From positions 1-60,834 of IMG/VR virus record IMGVR_UViG_3300044972_001994: DNA of 60,834 nt. One strand, written 5' to 3'. Under the pieces are notes generated by a model. The model was not told where the DNA came from. It did not search any database and was given only the letters and a program-made list of their open reading frames with translations. The stretch comes from a virus. Made by a program: the position numbers and the translations under genes. Positions 43,178-54,257 of this stretch are shown here, in pieces; the stretch's first letter is position 1; every line of letters begins with the position of its first letter.

Positions 43178-46100
43178 ATGGCATATACACAAAATTCTAT
43201 AAGTTCATTAGTAGCTCAGTTTCTGAGACTTCAAAAGAATGCTTTAGAAATAATTAACGGTTTAAATCAAGTAGCAACCTCAACAAACGATACTGTAGAG
43301 ATTCAATTACTAGATGAGTTAGGTTTCCCTACAACTTCTAGTATTCCAGCCTATGGTTATTTAAGAAGCCAAATCCAAAGACTTGATAGTAATGTACAAG
43401 CTCTAGCAGGATTAGGTGCCAATTTTTCTACCGTTAGAAACCCAGACGGAACATATTCACAAATTTATAAAGCAAGTCCGCTGAGAGATCCATCACCGTT
43501 GGTCGGTCTTCCAGTTCCTAGCACATTTTCTATTAAGGACAATTGGTTTTTTGAAAGTTTTCTTTCCCCACTTCTTTATATTAGCATAGATGTTACTGGT
43601 CAAATTCCAGACGAATCGGACAGAATCAAGATAAAAAGAATTATAGCAAATACCGTTACCGATGCTCAAAAAACTTATTTTGATCAAAATTTAAAGGGGA
43701 GAAACGATGTAACTGAAGTTGGATTTATTAACGCTTTAACTGCGGGTGGAATTGGATATTTTACTGATGAGGATATAATTCCACTTCCTCTTAGATCAAT
43801 AAGATATTCTGGAAACTTCAGTGTTCTTGGGGTATTTGATAGCGTGGTTTCTACTACAGACGCTAATAATCAAACTGTTCAGCAGACCGTAAGAAACTAC
43901 AAATTAAATAGTTTAAATTACACAGACACATCTTCCAATATATTAAACGGAAAAACTCTAGCTGTAAATGATAATCTTTTAACCCTTGACGGGTCTATGT
44001 ATCAAATAGTTTCTGTTAATATTAACGAAACTACAGTTCAGCTTAGAAGGGTTTCTGGATTTCAGCCGGTTCAAGAGGGTGCAGATACTTTAAGTTTATC
44101 TAGCACTGATCTAGGACCAAGATCTATCCAAGTTAATGTTGGGTATAATGAGAGACAGGGGGTTTTCTTTAAGAAAATTGATGATAACTACAACATAGTT
44201 TCTACCACATGGTCTACTGGAATTACCTTCTTTAGTAACGAGCTTCGAATTAATACTACTGCTGGGATTCAAACTCTAGAAACATTCTATCTAAATTCTG
44301 TTGCAGATATAGGGCAACTTCTTCTGAGCGCAGCTAAGGAGAAAAAAGTTCCTTCTTATGATGGATTAGTTCCAAATGTTCCTACCCTGGTAGATACTAA
44401 CTTCAAGGTAGTTCAAATTAACACACAATTAACTGCTGGAACTTCCATTGAAGATTTAAACTCTAAAGTTTCTGCTAAAACCGCACTTCAATCAGAAATT
44501 GTACAACTGGACAGTGCTCTTGCAAATGCAAGATCTGTAGCAAATTCCAATACTAGTTCTATAGTTTCTTCTAATGTTTTAGAATCTGTCGTATCACCAA
44601 TTCAATCTGCTACTAGTTCTAGTTCTGTACAAGCTCAGATTAATAATTTAACTGTCCAAAGAACTCAAAAACAGCAATTACTTTCCTCTCTCGTTCAAGA
44701 TATAACTACCCTAAGCCAGAGTACACCTAGCTTATTCGAAGCTCCAAAATATAGAGTTAGAGGATTCTGGGCTATTCCTGAACCTGTAGTTAGTCCGAAA
44801 ACTGGTCCTCAACAGGTTATTCAATTCTCTGTTCAGTACAGATACTTAAGTGATTCAGGATCTGCTAATCCAATACAGCAAGTTGATTACATTGATAACA
44901 ACGGACAAACTAAGACGGGAGCATTTAGTAACTGGAACGAATACAAAACTGAGATTAGAAAAAAGGTTTATGACGCCGCAACGGGAACTTATGTTTGGGC
45001 ACCGGAAATTACAGCAGATGCAGATGCTAATAATGTAAATCAGTTAGATATTCCTATAACGAGAGGAGAAAGAGTTGAAATTAGAATTAAATCTATCTCT
45101 GAAGCTGGATGGCCTGATAATCCTCAAACCTCCGATTTTTCTGAGAGTGTTATAATTTCTTTTCCAGCGGATCTTTCAGTTCAATCTGCATCCGCAAATA
45201 CCACTACCAATTTAAAAGACGCAGCAGTATTAGAGATTCAACAAGATTTACAATCTAGAGGAATTGACGGACTTTTAAACAAGCAAGTTGTTTATGGGGC
45301 GAAGACCTATTATTTAGATGCCGCTTCAATTTATAGCGGAACAGTTAGTTCTTCAGGACAACCTATGGATCTTCTTCAGAAGATCAATGAACTCCAAGAT
45401 CAAATCAGTTCACTTCAAGCAGTAGTAGAAAAAGCAGTTGGAACTTTGGAAGTTTACGTTGTTTTACCTGATGGAACTTCTGCTAAGATGTCTCCTGGTT
45501 CTATTTTTGAATTGCCACCTGTTATTTATAACCAGGTATTCCCAAACCCAACTACTGCAGATGCTGGTAGAATATCTTCTTCGATTTATTCTATTCAAAT
45601 CTTAAATTCTTCGTCAGGACTTCTTGAATTATCGAGTGCACTTCCAGGAGGGCTAAATACTCTTGCGGGATCTAGCAACACATACACACTTCCTGATGGA
45701 TACACTCAGAATCTTAGATATGGAGAAATTCCAATTTCAATCACATCTCTAAATCCCTCTAATATTGTTCCTCCTGGATCTCAAGTGGCTACCGTGAATT
45801 CCTTCCAGCTTCTACAGCAGGCTTCACCTTATATGTCTGCTAATGAAAATGGACAATTTATTTATCCGAGATGGAAAAGTGTCGGTTTAGATTCTACTTA
45901 TTATGTAACCCCTGCTCCTTATATTGGATCTTATTCATATGGAACAATAGCAGGTCAAGGACCCCTTGACGGAAGTGCACTCCTTCCCTTTTCTCCATCT
46001 TCTACGACACCAGTTTACCCTAATGGAGGAATAAACGGATCAGTTTGGAACGGTGGGGTAACAGGAACAACCGGATCTTATGTTGGAACAGGAAACGGAT

Positions 46101-46783
46101 ATATTTCTGAATTCTGCATCAGTAAGGACCACCCAGCAATTGCTTTAGGAGATCCTGATAATACTACAAATACAATTTTTACCCAATTGGTAACCCCTGA
46201 TTTTTCTAATGATGGATCTGTCGTTTATCCTTATTTTAGGCATTCTGATTATTTCTACACGGATGTTAATTCTGCTACTACTACAACTACTAATCCTTAT
46301 GCACAACTAGGATGGTCTGAAGTTGATAACACCTTTGCAACTGGACCAACTGCTTCAAGAACCGATTCAATGTATCCAAATAAACTTGGATTTGATCCCA
46401 ACGATCAATATTTGATAGGAAAATACACTTGCGGAGCTTATCTTTTCTTAGGACCTCCAACAACATCTTTAATTCAGGTAGAAGGATCAACTGCACTTGC
46501 CAGCAGATATGTTAAACAAGGGACGGCCAATTCGATTAATGTCCCTCTAATTTTTCAATTTAGAGCAACCGATAATTTAGGTTTTATTGGTGGATATCGT
46601 TTATCCGGAAATCCTAGCAATATCATATATCAAAAGAAAATCGGTATAGATATTCAAGTTAGAAATTCGGCTCCTTTCTCTTTTGATCTTCTTGCTACAG
46701 GATCTTATAAGAAACAAACCCTTGCTGGATTCGGAATAGGATCTGCTAGCTCACCTTCAGGAAACGCTTTAACTGGATTTTAA
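43178..46783 (+). CDS. Large tail protein with fibronectin III-like domain and coiled coil
   Basis: 1201 residues. The N-terminal helix (SSLVAQFLRLQKNALEIING) resembles attachment segments. A helical stretch near 420-515 (LQSEIVQLDSALANARSVAN) leads to an Fn3-like domain at about 525-670: RVRGFWAIPEPV, QQVIQFSVQYRYLSD, VEIRIKSISEAGWPDNPQTS. A second coiled coil follows at about 728-752 (LLQKINELQDQISSLQAVVE). The C-terminal half is beta-rich. Organisation suggests an elongated tail fibre or a baseplate-to-fibre connector. Confidence 0.55.
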   Translation: MAYTQNSISSLVAQFLRLQKNALEIINGLNQVATSTNDTVEIQLLDELGFPTTSSIPAYGYLRSQIQRLDSNVQALAGLGANFSTVRNPDGTYSQIYKASPLRDPSPLVGLPVPSTFSIKDNWFFESFLSPLLYISIDVTGQIPDESDRIKIKRIIANTVTDAQKTYFDQNLKGRNDVTEVGFINALTAGGIGYFTDEDIIPLPLRSIRYSGNFSVLGVFDSVVSTTDANNQTVQQTVRNYKLNSLNYTDTSSNILNGKTLAVNDNLLTLDGSMYQIVSVNINETTVQLRRVSGFQPVQEGADTLSLSSTDLGPRSIQVNVGYNERQGVFFKKIDDNYNIVSTTWSTGITFFSNELRINTTAGIQTLETFYLNSVADIGQLLLSAAKEKKVPSYDGLVPNVPTLVDTNFKVVQINTQLTAGTSIEDLNSKVSAKTALQSEIVQLDSALANARSVANSNTSSIVSSNVLESVVSPIQSATSSSSVQAQINNLTVQRTQKQQLLSSLVQDITTLSQSTPSLFEAPKYRVRGFWAIPEPVVSPKTGPQQVIQFSVQYRYLSDSGSANPIQQVDYIDNNGQTKTGAFSNWNEYKTEIRKKVYDAATGTYVWAPEITADADANNVNQLDIPITRGERVEIRIKSISEAGWPDNPQTSDFSESVIISFPADLSVQSASANTTTNLKDAAVLEIQQDLQSRGIDGLLNKQVVYGAKTYYLDAASIYSGTVSSSGQPMDLLQKINELQDQISSLQAVVEKAVGTLEVYVVLPDGTSAKMSPGSIFELPPVIYNQVFPNPTTADAGRISSSIYSIQILNSSSGLLELSSALPGGLNTLAGSSNTYTLPDGYTQNLRYGEIPISITSLNPSNIVPPGSQVATVNSFQLLQQASPYMSANENGQFIYPRWKSVGLDSTYYVTPAPYIGSYSYGTIAGQGPLDGSALLPFSPSSTTPVYPNGGINGSVWNGGVTGTTGSYVGTGNGYISEFCISKDHPAIALGDPDNTTNTIFTQLVTPDFSNDGSVVYPYFRHSDYFYTDVNSATTTTTNPYAQLGWSEVDNTFATGPTASRTDSMYPNKLGFDPNDQYLIGKYTCGAYLFLGPPTTSLIQVEGSTALASRYVKQGTANSINVPLIFQFRATDNLGFIGGYRLSGNPSNIIYQKKIGIDIQVRNSAPFSFDLLATGSYKKQTLAGFGIGSASSPSGNALTGF

Positions 46784-46798
46784 AGGAATTTATAAAAA

Positions 46799-49700
46799 AT
46801 GACAACAGAAAAACTATTTGATTACAATAGTTCCTTCGGGGTACTTAGGACTAATCCAAAACTAACAGGAAATTTAAAATTAACACTAGATTCCACAGGT
46901 GGGATCTGGCTTAATTCTATGGACGTAAATCCAACCCTAAGTCTTCAGAAATATAAAAAGTTTAGCGTTACTGGACAGAACACGTATGCTAAAGATGTTC
47001 ACAATTTCTTCGATGAAGGAAATACCCCAAACGATATAGTTTTTCAGGTTGGAAATTTCACAAATGGTGCTAGACAACCAGCGGATACATTTAGTTCACA
47101 ATATGATTTTTTCTATGCATCCGGGGCTTCAACTCTAGTTGATAAAAATTATCCAGAAAATTTTAGGTATTTTCAGCCTCTTTGGATAAGAGACGTTATT
47201 CCTGATTATTTTGTTATTTTTAAAGTTCCAAATCCTATAAGTTATCCATATCCAGCCAATGTGGATACTATAGCTAACGGGTCTCAATATAAAGTAATAG
47301 CAAGTCCAGACTCAACAGAACCTTTCATTATTCAATATTGGAACAATGAAACTAGTTCTTTTCAAAATTACGCAGATGGGGAATTCTTCAACGGTAATAG
47401 CATTTACAGCACGTATACGATCGTTCAAGGATCAGGTTCAGTAACTCTGATGGATGAATTAAAAAACTACGCAGACGTGAATAACGTCGAGCAATTTTTT
47501 AATTCTAAGATCCTTCCAAATGCTCAAGCAATTGCTACATTTGATCTAAGATCTAAAACTAACATTGGAAGATATATCAGATCTATTGTTGCTAACCCTG
47601 GATTTAATCCAAATCCTTTTGATTTCAGTTTACAATCAAACACTTATAGCTACTACAACGGGATTAGTATAAAGAATGGGGTTTACACCCAAAAAGGAGA
47701 ATTTTTAAATTCCTATTTAACTTCTCCTAATTCGAGTTCTCAGATTGACTTTGAAGAATATATCACAGATGGATTTTCTAGAAATGGAATAATTTGTCCA
47801 AATCTTCTAAACATGGAATTCCTGTTCGATGATCCTGATGCTGATTTATATTCTATCAATAGATATTTTGGATTCTATGTTTCTAGAAACGACGTGGGTG
47901 AATTCAAATTAAATGGTCAATATTTCTTTGACAATAAGAATGCCTCTGACAATTTAAATCTTCCAAAGCCTTCTAGAAATAACATAGGATATTATTATAG
48001 TTCAACTCCGGCTTTCCAAAGTAGCACTGGAGGGGTTAGACTTTATTATCAAGGAGCTTCTGGATGGATGCCGGGATCTGAAGATGTGAACATTTACGAC
48101 CCTCAAAAACTTTATTATGTAACTGACAAATATGACAGATTTTATAGCCTATCTAGATATGAGAACTATGAAAAAAATGGGGCTCCCTTGTCATATAACC
48201 CTTACACTAACACATATTCTTTAGGAGATTGGTTAAATAACACGCCAGACTATTTAAAATTTGGACCTTATTATCAAGACGTTCAAAAAATAACTAAAGC
48301 TTATTCTTTATTAGTTAGCGGAAGCCAATATGGATATGTCAATATTGTAACAGAATCTAATCACGGTCTTTCCGACAATGATCTAGTTACTATTTCAGGG
48401 CCAAGTCAACAAATTGAAGGATCTTGGAGGATTACTATTCCTTTAGGTGCTACTGGAAATTCGTTCCAGATCCCTACAGTTTTATCTTCAGGCCCAGGTG
48501 TAGTTACCGGAAGCACAGGATTTATACCTGGTCAAACTTCAAATTATATTTTTATAGGTGGATCTACTGGATACACTTTATCCGGGTCATATTATTTTGG
48601 AACCACCGGATCAAGCTCTATAAAAACCGGATCTTTGGTTATTAGTGACACCAGTGTAAATCTATTAGATTTTACTGGACCTGATGAAAAAATTGGTTCT
48701 TATATTGGAAAAATAGACGGACAAAAAGGAAAGGCTTACACAAATGTGACTTTCCAGAAAAATCTAGATCTTACTCTTCCTGTGACATTCAAAATATTCT
48801 GGCCAAACGGATCAAGAGGAGAATTGGGAAGTAAATATGATTTAATAACATCAGGGGATTATGCCGGAACACTTCTGTCTTGGTCTTCTGGATCTCACTA
48901 TGCTGCAGGGAATAACTATTATTTCAATTGGTATCAAGGAACAACATCAGAAGTAGCTAAGGCATTCTCTGGTTCTTTTTCTGATATTTCTACTGTGGTT
49001 TGGGATGCGGGAACATCCGATGCAGATTCTATCATTAGAGTTAAAAACCCAGGATCTAAACAGAATCTCGAATACCAAATTACTGTTTTCTCCGATTATA
49101 CCACATTTGAATCTAATTATCAAGGAGTTTGGAACAATATTTCTGCTTATTCAGTAGGGAATATAGTTATCTATAATAACACATACTATAAGTCTGTATC
49201 TGCAGTTCCTCAGAATTCCTTTAATTATAATCCTTCCCCAGACCAAAGTTCGGATTGGACACTTTATTATCCTTTTTCTTATCCTGGGTATGTTAGCATA
49301 GCAGGGGTAGATGCATCTCAAATATCTTATATCCAGAAATTTCAAGGGGGAACCGATTATTCAAAAAATAGGGTTGTATTCTCTAATCTAGAATCCGGAA
49401 ATGTTATTCCTGGGAATTGGATAGAAGTTGAAAGCGGAAAGGGAATTACCGGTGGATTATCTATGATTTCTAGTGTTACCAGATATGTAGATTCCCCAAT
49501 TTATGATAACGATATTACCTCAACGACAGGAACCGTAACCGGATTTTCTGGATATAAGGAATATTTAGTTGCTACCCTATCTGATGATCGTGCAGTTATT
49601 AATCTAGGATCAAATTCTAGTTTTAATGTTTATAGCATGACTAATTTATACACCGGGGTATTTTCTTTCTTTGATATGAAGGAAATAGATTTTGATTTCT

Positions 49701-52700
49701 GGTCTTCTACTTATGGAATAACTCCAACTTCAGAATTTCACAGATACTTTCAATTGATACCAAATCAAGACGATCAGCTTAAGTTTGGTGTTAAATACTA
49801 TGTTAGAAGAGGATCTATTGTGGTTGAAAGAGGAACAGTCAATCAAAGGGTAGTTAATCAAGGAAGTGTTTTTATTTGTTTAGGATCAACATCTTTTCAG
49901 GATCTAAATTTAAATAATCAACCTGCCATAGTTCTTCCTGCTGTTTTTACCCGGATGGGATATGTAAATTCTGTTTCCTACGGATCAACTTCACCTTATA
50001 ACTACGGAACAACTGTTGCTTCAGAGCAAGATCTAAATTCGTTTAATGGGTTCTACGGAATACAAAGTCTCAATCCGTCTGGTAATTTCGACGAGAATGT
50101 TAAAGAAACCTTATTTGAATATGGTAAATTATCTACCGAATATCAATATCTAGAAGAGAATTACACAGTAACAAGAGCAAATAAATCTAGAATAGTTCCT
50201 TATATAAACAAATGGGTTTATAACGGCGGAACCGACGCTAGAGGAAATGCTTATAGGCTAAATGTTAGCCCAGCTTTTACCCCAACTAATTTCTCGCCAG
50301 GATTCCAGCAGGATTTTCCGTCTCCTCAATATTTCACCCACGAGTGGATGCTTCTAGAAGGTGTTCCTAGAGAATTTCCTATTGATGGTATCATTTCCCA
50401 AAATAATTATTTACCATATAAGATAGATTTAGAAAGAGCAAAGAATGCAGATCCTTCAGATGCGGATTACTTCAATTCATATTTCACTGTAGATCCTATC
50501 GATTATCCATCACCATATAATACCGATGTTAATGAAGTAAAAGAATTCTTTACCCCCTTTAAGTATAATAGTGTAACTGGTTTTTATGATACGATTTTCA
50601 GAGGGATTAAAATTTCTCTGAAAAGAAGAAGTACTTTACCTGATCCAAAAAATGATCTAGAAAAATTTGTTCCTAACTTTAGGGGTTTCCAAGATTATAA
50701 ATTTTCTTCTATTCTGAGGGTTATTCCAGAAGATCCATCAATTATACAATCTCCAGTTAGATATGAGGTTATTGAAAATGTAACTCAAAAATCTATTCTA
50801 TTTGTTACTTATGCAGTGATCAAAGATTACAGAGCCCTTCCGATAGGATATACCGGAGGTACTGGAGGAGATCCTTATTTGGATTATCTTCTCATGTATT
50901 CACTAAGCGGTAAAAAGAAAAAGACGGACGTTGGAATTACAGGAAACCCAGGCCCAACTGGATCACCTTTGTATGCTATCGATGATATAAAATTGAGTGC
51001 AGCATTAGATCTTTCTTTTTCCTCTAATAGTAATTGCGGTCAATCTGTAGATGGTCAAATTTACATCATCCCAAATCCTGAGTATGATACAGATCTAAGA
51101 GAAGAAATAAATTTATACTATCCCTCAGGATCTACCGGAATCGCAGGATTTGGAACATTAGGAACTACTGGAACTTTTAAAGTTCTTGCAGGTTCTTCTT
51201 CTTATTCTTACTATCCTTGGCCTACCGGAAGATCACAGAATGTGGTTAATTTTGGACCTACTAATCCAAGCAATTATTATTTCGATATTCCTTTTTCTCC
51301 AACTTATCCTGGACCAACTTTAAATATTCCTCTAGCTTCTCAAGGAGCTTATAAGGGTAAACCAGTTGTACAGATTGAAGGAGGAGAAAATTATTTTGAT
51401 TTTATTCTAAAAAGATTATCCCTGTCTTACATAGCTAATCAAGTAAATACAGAAAGTTCTTATATTACTTATACAACTTACGACTGGAATAAAACAACAC
51501 AGGAAACAGTATCAATTTCGGATTACTTTGATCTTTCTTTTGTTCAGCCAACTGCTATTAAAAAACCTACTGGAACAACTCCAGTGAAGAGCTATTCGGG
51601 TCCACAGACCTTAGGACAAAATCAACCTACTGGATATGATATTATCAACGGTGGAATTTCTCTATCTGCTGATATTCTAAGATATTCCGGAGGATATGAA
51701 CCTGCATTTAAGAAATCTATCATGTATAAAAATGACAAGATAGATACAATTACAGGAGCTACTGGAATCGATCTTAGCTACAGAAACTGCACATTTGCAC
51801 CTGAGAAGATAGGATTTGGGTTAATTGACAATCTTAGTTACACTAAGGTCTCCCTGGGTAAAAATATTCTTAGCGCATCGCAAAATCTTGCACAGGGATC
51901 TGTTTATCCATTAATTGGAGAAACCCCAATCGAGAAAAAGAATTTCCCTATTTTCTCTTCGACTTGGGATCCTGGATATTACAATCTTTACACCAGCAGC
52001 GTGGATCAAACTCCAGTTGCGGGAACTAGAGCCATGCTAGAATATAAGACTTTCATGGGATCTAAAATGATGCAAACTCCCGGAACTATTAGCACTTACA
52101 CTTTTATAGCTTTGGAAATTTCCAAAACAGAAGGGACTTCAGATCCGCAAGTTATAAATTTAGAAGCTCAATCTGCAACCTCAACTATCCAGTCAATGAC
52201 CCCTTCCCAGTCAAACACAGGGATAGGTCAATTGGGTCCTGCTCTCTCAGGGGTGGATCTTTCTAAATTAGACGAGAGCATTTATCCTGATATTGAGGTA
52301 TTCTGGCAAAAAGACCCCGTTGCTAATCTTGTGTATGGTGTGATTAGATTAGATCGAATTCTAAGAAGATATATTCTGAATTCTGGAATAAGCTCTGTTT
52401 TTATCAATAATATAATTACCGAATATGGAGTTGGTAATCCTAATGACATCCAGGATGACATCAAAACTTACATAGACCAGAATATAGTTCCGATCTACGA
52501 AGGGAAACAACTAAATCTTTCTGTTCTAAAAAGAGGACAGCCTTTAACTTCTACCCAAATTTTAGTAAGAGGGGATTTAATTAATCCGGACAAAATTAAA
52601 TATGGATATGTTCCACAGCCTAATTTTAAGCTAACTCAAAGAACATCTTTGACCTATGAGTTTGAATACGCTTTAGATGTAAACCAGAACTACTCTCTGA

Positions 52701-52729
52701 CCTTTAATTTTGAGATTGGAAAAATATAA
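46799..52729 (+). CDS. Giant tail/fibre protein
   Basis: 1976 residues, the largest protein here, rich in Tyr, Asn, Ser, Gly and Pro and without membrane segments. Residues about 500-585 contain an FCCH-like beta domain (LLVSGSQYGYVNIVTESNHG, then GNSFQIPTVLSSGPGVV) clearly related to one in the 1414-residue protein. A short Gly-Pro-Thr stretch (GNPGPTGSP) lies near 1382-1390. The C-terminus (DVNQNYSLTFNFEIGKI) ends in a beta strand. Probably a proximal tail-fibre or baseplate-arm protein; no family recognised beyond that. Confidence 0.55.
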   Translation: MTTEKLFDYNSSFGVLRTNPKLTGNLKLTLDSTGGIWLNSMDVNPTLSLQKYKKFSVTGQNTYAKDVHNFFDEGNTPNDIVFQVGNFTNGARQPADTFSSQYDFFYASGASTLVDKNYPENFRYFQPLWIRDVIPDYFVIFKVPNPISYPYPANVDTIANGSQYKVIASPDSTEPFIIQYWNNETSSFQNYADGEFFNGNSIYSTYTIVQGSGSVTLMDELKNYADVNNVEQFFNSKILPNAQAIATFDLRSKTNIGRYIRSIVANPGFNPNPFDFSLQSNTYSYYNGISIKNGVYTQKGEFLNSYLTSPNSSSQIDFEEYITDGFSRNGIICPNLLNMEFLFDDPDADLYSINRYFGFYVSRNDVGEFKLNGQYFFDNKNASDNLNLPKPSRNNIGYYYSSTPAFQSSTGGVRLYYQGASGWMPGSEDVNIYDPQKLYYVTDKYDRFYSLSRYENYEKNGAPLSYNPYTNTYSLGDWLNNTPDYLKFGPYYQDVQKITKAYSLLVSGSQYGYVNIVTESNHGLSDNDLVTISGPSQQIEGSWRITIPLGATGNSFQIPTVLSSGPGVVTGSTGFIPGQTSNYIFIGGSTGYTLSGSYYFGTTGSSSIKTGSLVISDTSVNLLDFTGPDEKIGSYIGKIDGQKGKAYTNVTFQKNLDLTLPVTFKIFWPNGSRGELGSKYDLITSGDYAGTLLSWSSGSHYAAGNNYYFNWYQGTTSEVAKAFSGSFSDISTVVWDAGTSDADSIIRVKNPGSKQNLEYQITVFSDYTTFESNYQGVWNNISAYSVGNIVIYNNTYYKSVSAVPQNSFNYNPSPDQSSDWTLYYPFSYPGYVSIAGVDASQISYIQKFQGGTDYSKNRVVFSNLESGNVIPGNWIEVESGKGITGGLSMISSVTRYVDSPIYDNDITSTTGTVTGFSGYKEYLVATLSDDRAVINLGSNSSFNVYSMTNLYTGVFSFFDMKEIDFDFWSSTYGITPTSEFHRYFQLIPNQDDQLKFGVKYYVRRGSIVVERGTVNQRVVNQGSVFICLGSTSFQDLNLNNQPAIVLPAVFTRMGYVNSVSYGSTSPYNYGTTVASEQDLNSFNGFYGIQSLNPSGNFDENVKETLFEYGKLSTEYQYLEENYTVTRANKSRIVPYINKWVYNGGTDARGNAYRLNVSPAFTPTNFSPGFQQDFPSPQYFTHEWMLLEGVPREFPIDGIISQNNYLPYKIDLERAKNADPSDADYFNSYFTVDPIDYPSPYNTDVNEVKEFFTPFKYNSVTGFYDTIFRGIKISLKRRSTLPDPKNDLEKFVPNFRGFQDYKFSSILRVIPEDPSIIQSPVRYEVIENVTQKSILFVTYAVIKDYRALPIGYTGGTGGDPYLDYLLMYSLSGKKKKTDVGITGNPGPTGSPLYAIDDIKLSAALDLSFSSNSNCGQSVDGQIYIIPNPEYDTDLREEINLYYPSGSTGIAGFGTLGTTGTFKVLAGSSSYSYYPWPTGRSQNVVNFGPTNPSNYYFDIPFSPTYPGPTLNIPLASQGAYKGKPVVQIEGGENYFDFILKRLSLSYIANQVNTESSYITYTTYDWNKTTQETVSISDYFDLSFVQPTAIKKPTGTTPVKSYSGPQTLGQNQPTGYDIINGGISLSADILRYSGGYEPAFKKSIMYKNDKIDTITGATGIDLSYRNCTFAPEKIGFGLIDNLSYTKVSLGKNILSASQNLAQGSVYPLIGETPIEKKNFPIFSSTWDPGYYNLYTSSVDQTPVAGTRAMLEYKTFMGSKMMQTPGTISTYTFIALEISKTEGTSDPQVINLEAQSATSTIQSMTPSQSNTGIGQLGPALSGVDLSKLDESIYPDIEVFWQKDPVANLVYGVIRLDRILRRYILNSGISSVFINNIITEYGVGNPNDIQDDIKTYIDQNIVPIYEGKQLNLSVLKRGQPLTSTQILVRGDLINPDKIKYGYVPQPNFKLTQRTSLTYEFEYALDVNQNYSLTFNFEIGKI

Positions 52730-52746
52730 GGGATAAATTCCTTAGG

Positions 52747-52755
52747 AATATATAG
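52747..52755 (+). promoter_or_regulatory. Putative late promoter box AATATATAG
   Basis: AATATATAG (preceded by G at 52746) lies 15 nt before the ATG at 52771. A small inverted repeat ATTCC-TTA-GGAAT overlaps its upstream edge. Confidence 0.55.
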
Positions 52756-52770
52756 AGAAAGAAGAGAAAA

Positions 52771-54255
52771 ATGCCAAACTTAACCATAATAAATCTTAAC
52801 CCTGGGGATACCCAAGAAGATCTGATCAATAAAATAAATCAGAATTTTGATGCTATCGTTGCAAACGGTGGAGGACCTCAAGGTGCAGACGGAAAACAAG
52901 GGGATCAAGGACCAATAGGACCAGAAGGTCCAATTGGAGATACAGGAGTTCCTGGAGAAAGAGGGACTAGATGGTTCCTTTCTAATATTGCTCCAGAAAC
53001 TCAAACAGGATTCGACGAAGTACTTTTAGTTGGGGATTATTGGGTAAATACAAACCCGTCATTTAATAAAGCAGTTTCTATTTATACAACAAGTGGGTGG
53101 GTATCTACAGGTCAGAGCTTACAAGCTCAAGACGTTTTTACAACTTTAACTGGAATAACTGGCCCGTCAAATGCATCTTTGAAAAATGCAATAGTACAGT
53201 CTTCTTCTACTCCTGGGAATAATACTTTTGTTTTGAGCGACGATAGAGTTATTCCTGCTACTGCAAATCCAACATATTCTAAATTTTTAATTGCTACTAA
53301 TGCATCTAATGGATTTCCTTTATTAGAATTTGCAAAAAGTAATTTAATGGATCAAGATACCGCTCTTCCTTCTGATTATAATAGACATCCTTATTTTGAT
53401 TGGAAAAATCCATCCTCTACAGATTACGCTATTAGATTTGTGTCACCTTCAGATTCCCTAGACATAATAGCTGGTAAAAATTTAAATCTTCAAAGTACCA
53501 ACGGAGACATTACAGTTTCCGGAATTTCTTCAAGTTTAACTGCTAATACGTCCATGAGTTTTACGACTTCTGGATTGATGAATCTAAATTCTGGAACTTC
53601 AAATCTTTTGGTAAATTCTAATCAATTGGTTTTAAATGGAGCGTCTGCTGTATTTAATATCCCTATCACCATTAATGGATCTTTTTCTGGTTCATCCATG
53701 GCTTCTTTTGTAAATACAAGCACAGGAGGAGGAATTAGTGTTAATTTAACAGGAACTGCTTCAACCAGTAGATTCTTGGCTAATTTTTCTACGGCTTCTT
53801 CTAGTAAATTTTCTGTTAGATCAGACGGAAAAATAAAATTCGATAAAACCCTCTATGCTTATTCTACAAATACTAGGGGAGGGACTGGAGATTATCAGGT
53901 AAGCAATAAGTTTTATAATTTAGTTGGCCCCAGCGTTATTACAAACGGTAATATTGCAATGGTTAGTTTTTTAGGAAATGGAGCTACGGGGGCAGGAATT
54001 GCTATTCCCCTGATGCCTGGTCCTACCGGATTTTCAGATCTTATAGGAGTTGGGGAATCTTATCAAATGAATGTTTTTAGTTCTTCTACTGCTAATACTC
54101 TCTCTGGAATTTCATTGACTACAAACGGAACAACTTCTCTAACCGCAGGAACTTTTACTGCAACTTCATCGGTTTCAATAAACATTGTTAGATTAGCCAG
54201 TTCTTGGATAGTTTACTATGATACACCTTCAGTTTCAGGAATTCTTACCGCATAA
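52771..54255 (+). CDS. Tail fibre with collagen-like stalk (paralogue 1)
   Basis: 494 residues. Residues 1-33 (PNLTIINLNPGDTQEDLINK) are a helical attachment domain, then eleven Gly-x-y triplets (about 35-67, GPQGADGKQGDQGPIGPE and onward). A globular segment TRWFLSNIAP...VGDYWVN follows, then Ser/Thr-rich beta shaft and a C-terminal tip ending ASSWIVYYDTPS. Collagen-like triplets in phage fibres form trimeric stalks. It is paralogous to the next gene and 2 nt before it. Confidence 0.7.
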   Translation: MPNLTIINLNPGDTQEDLINKINQNFDAIVANGGGPQGADGKQGDQGPIGPEGPIGDTGVPGERGTRWFLSNIAPETQTGFDEVLLVGDYWVNTNPSFNKAVSIYTTSGWVSTGQSLQAQDVFTTLTGITGPSNASLKNAIVQSSSTPGNNTFVLSDDRVIPATANPTYSKFLIATNASNGFPLLEFAKSNLMDQDTALPSDYNRHPYFDWKNPSSTDYAIRFVSPSDSLDIIAGKNLNLQSTNGDITVSGISSSLTANTSMSFTTSGLMNLNSGTSNLLVNSNQLVLNGASAVFNIPITINGSFSGSSMASFVNTSTGGGISVNLTGTASTSRFLANFSTASSSKFSVRSDGKIKFDKTLYAYSTNTRGGTGDYQVSNKFYNLVGPSVITNGNIAMVSFLGNGATGAGIAIPLMPGPTGFSDLIGVGESYQMNVFSSSTANTLSGISLTTNGTTSLTAGTFTATSSVSINIVRLASSWIVYYDTPSVSGILTA

Positions 54256-54257
54256 AA

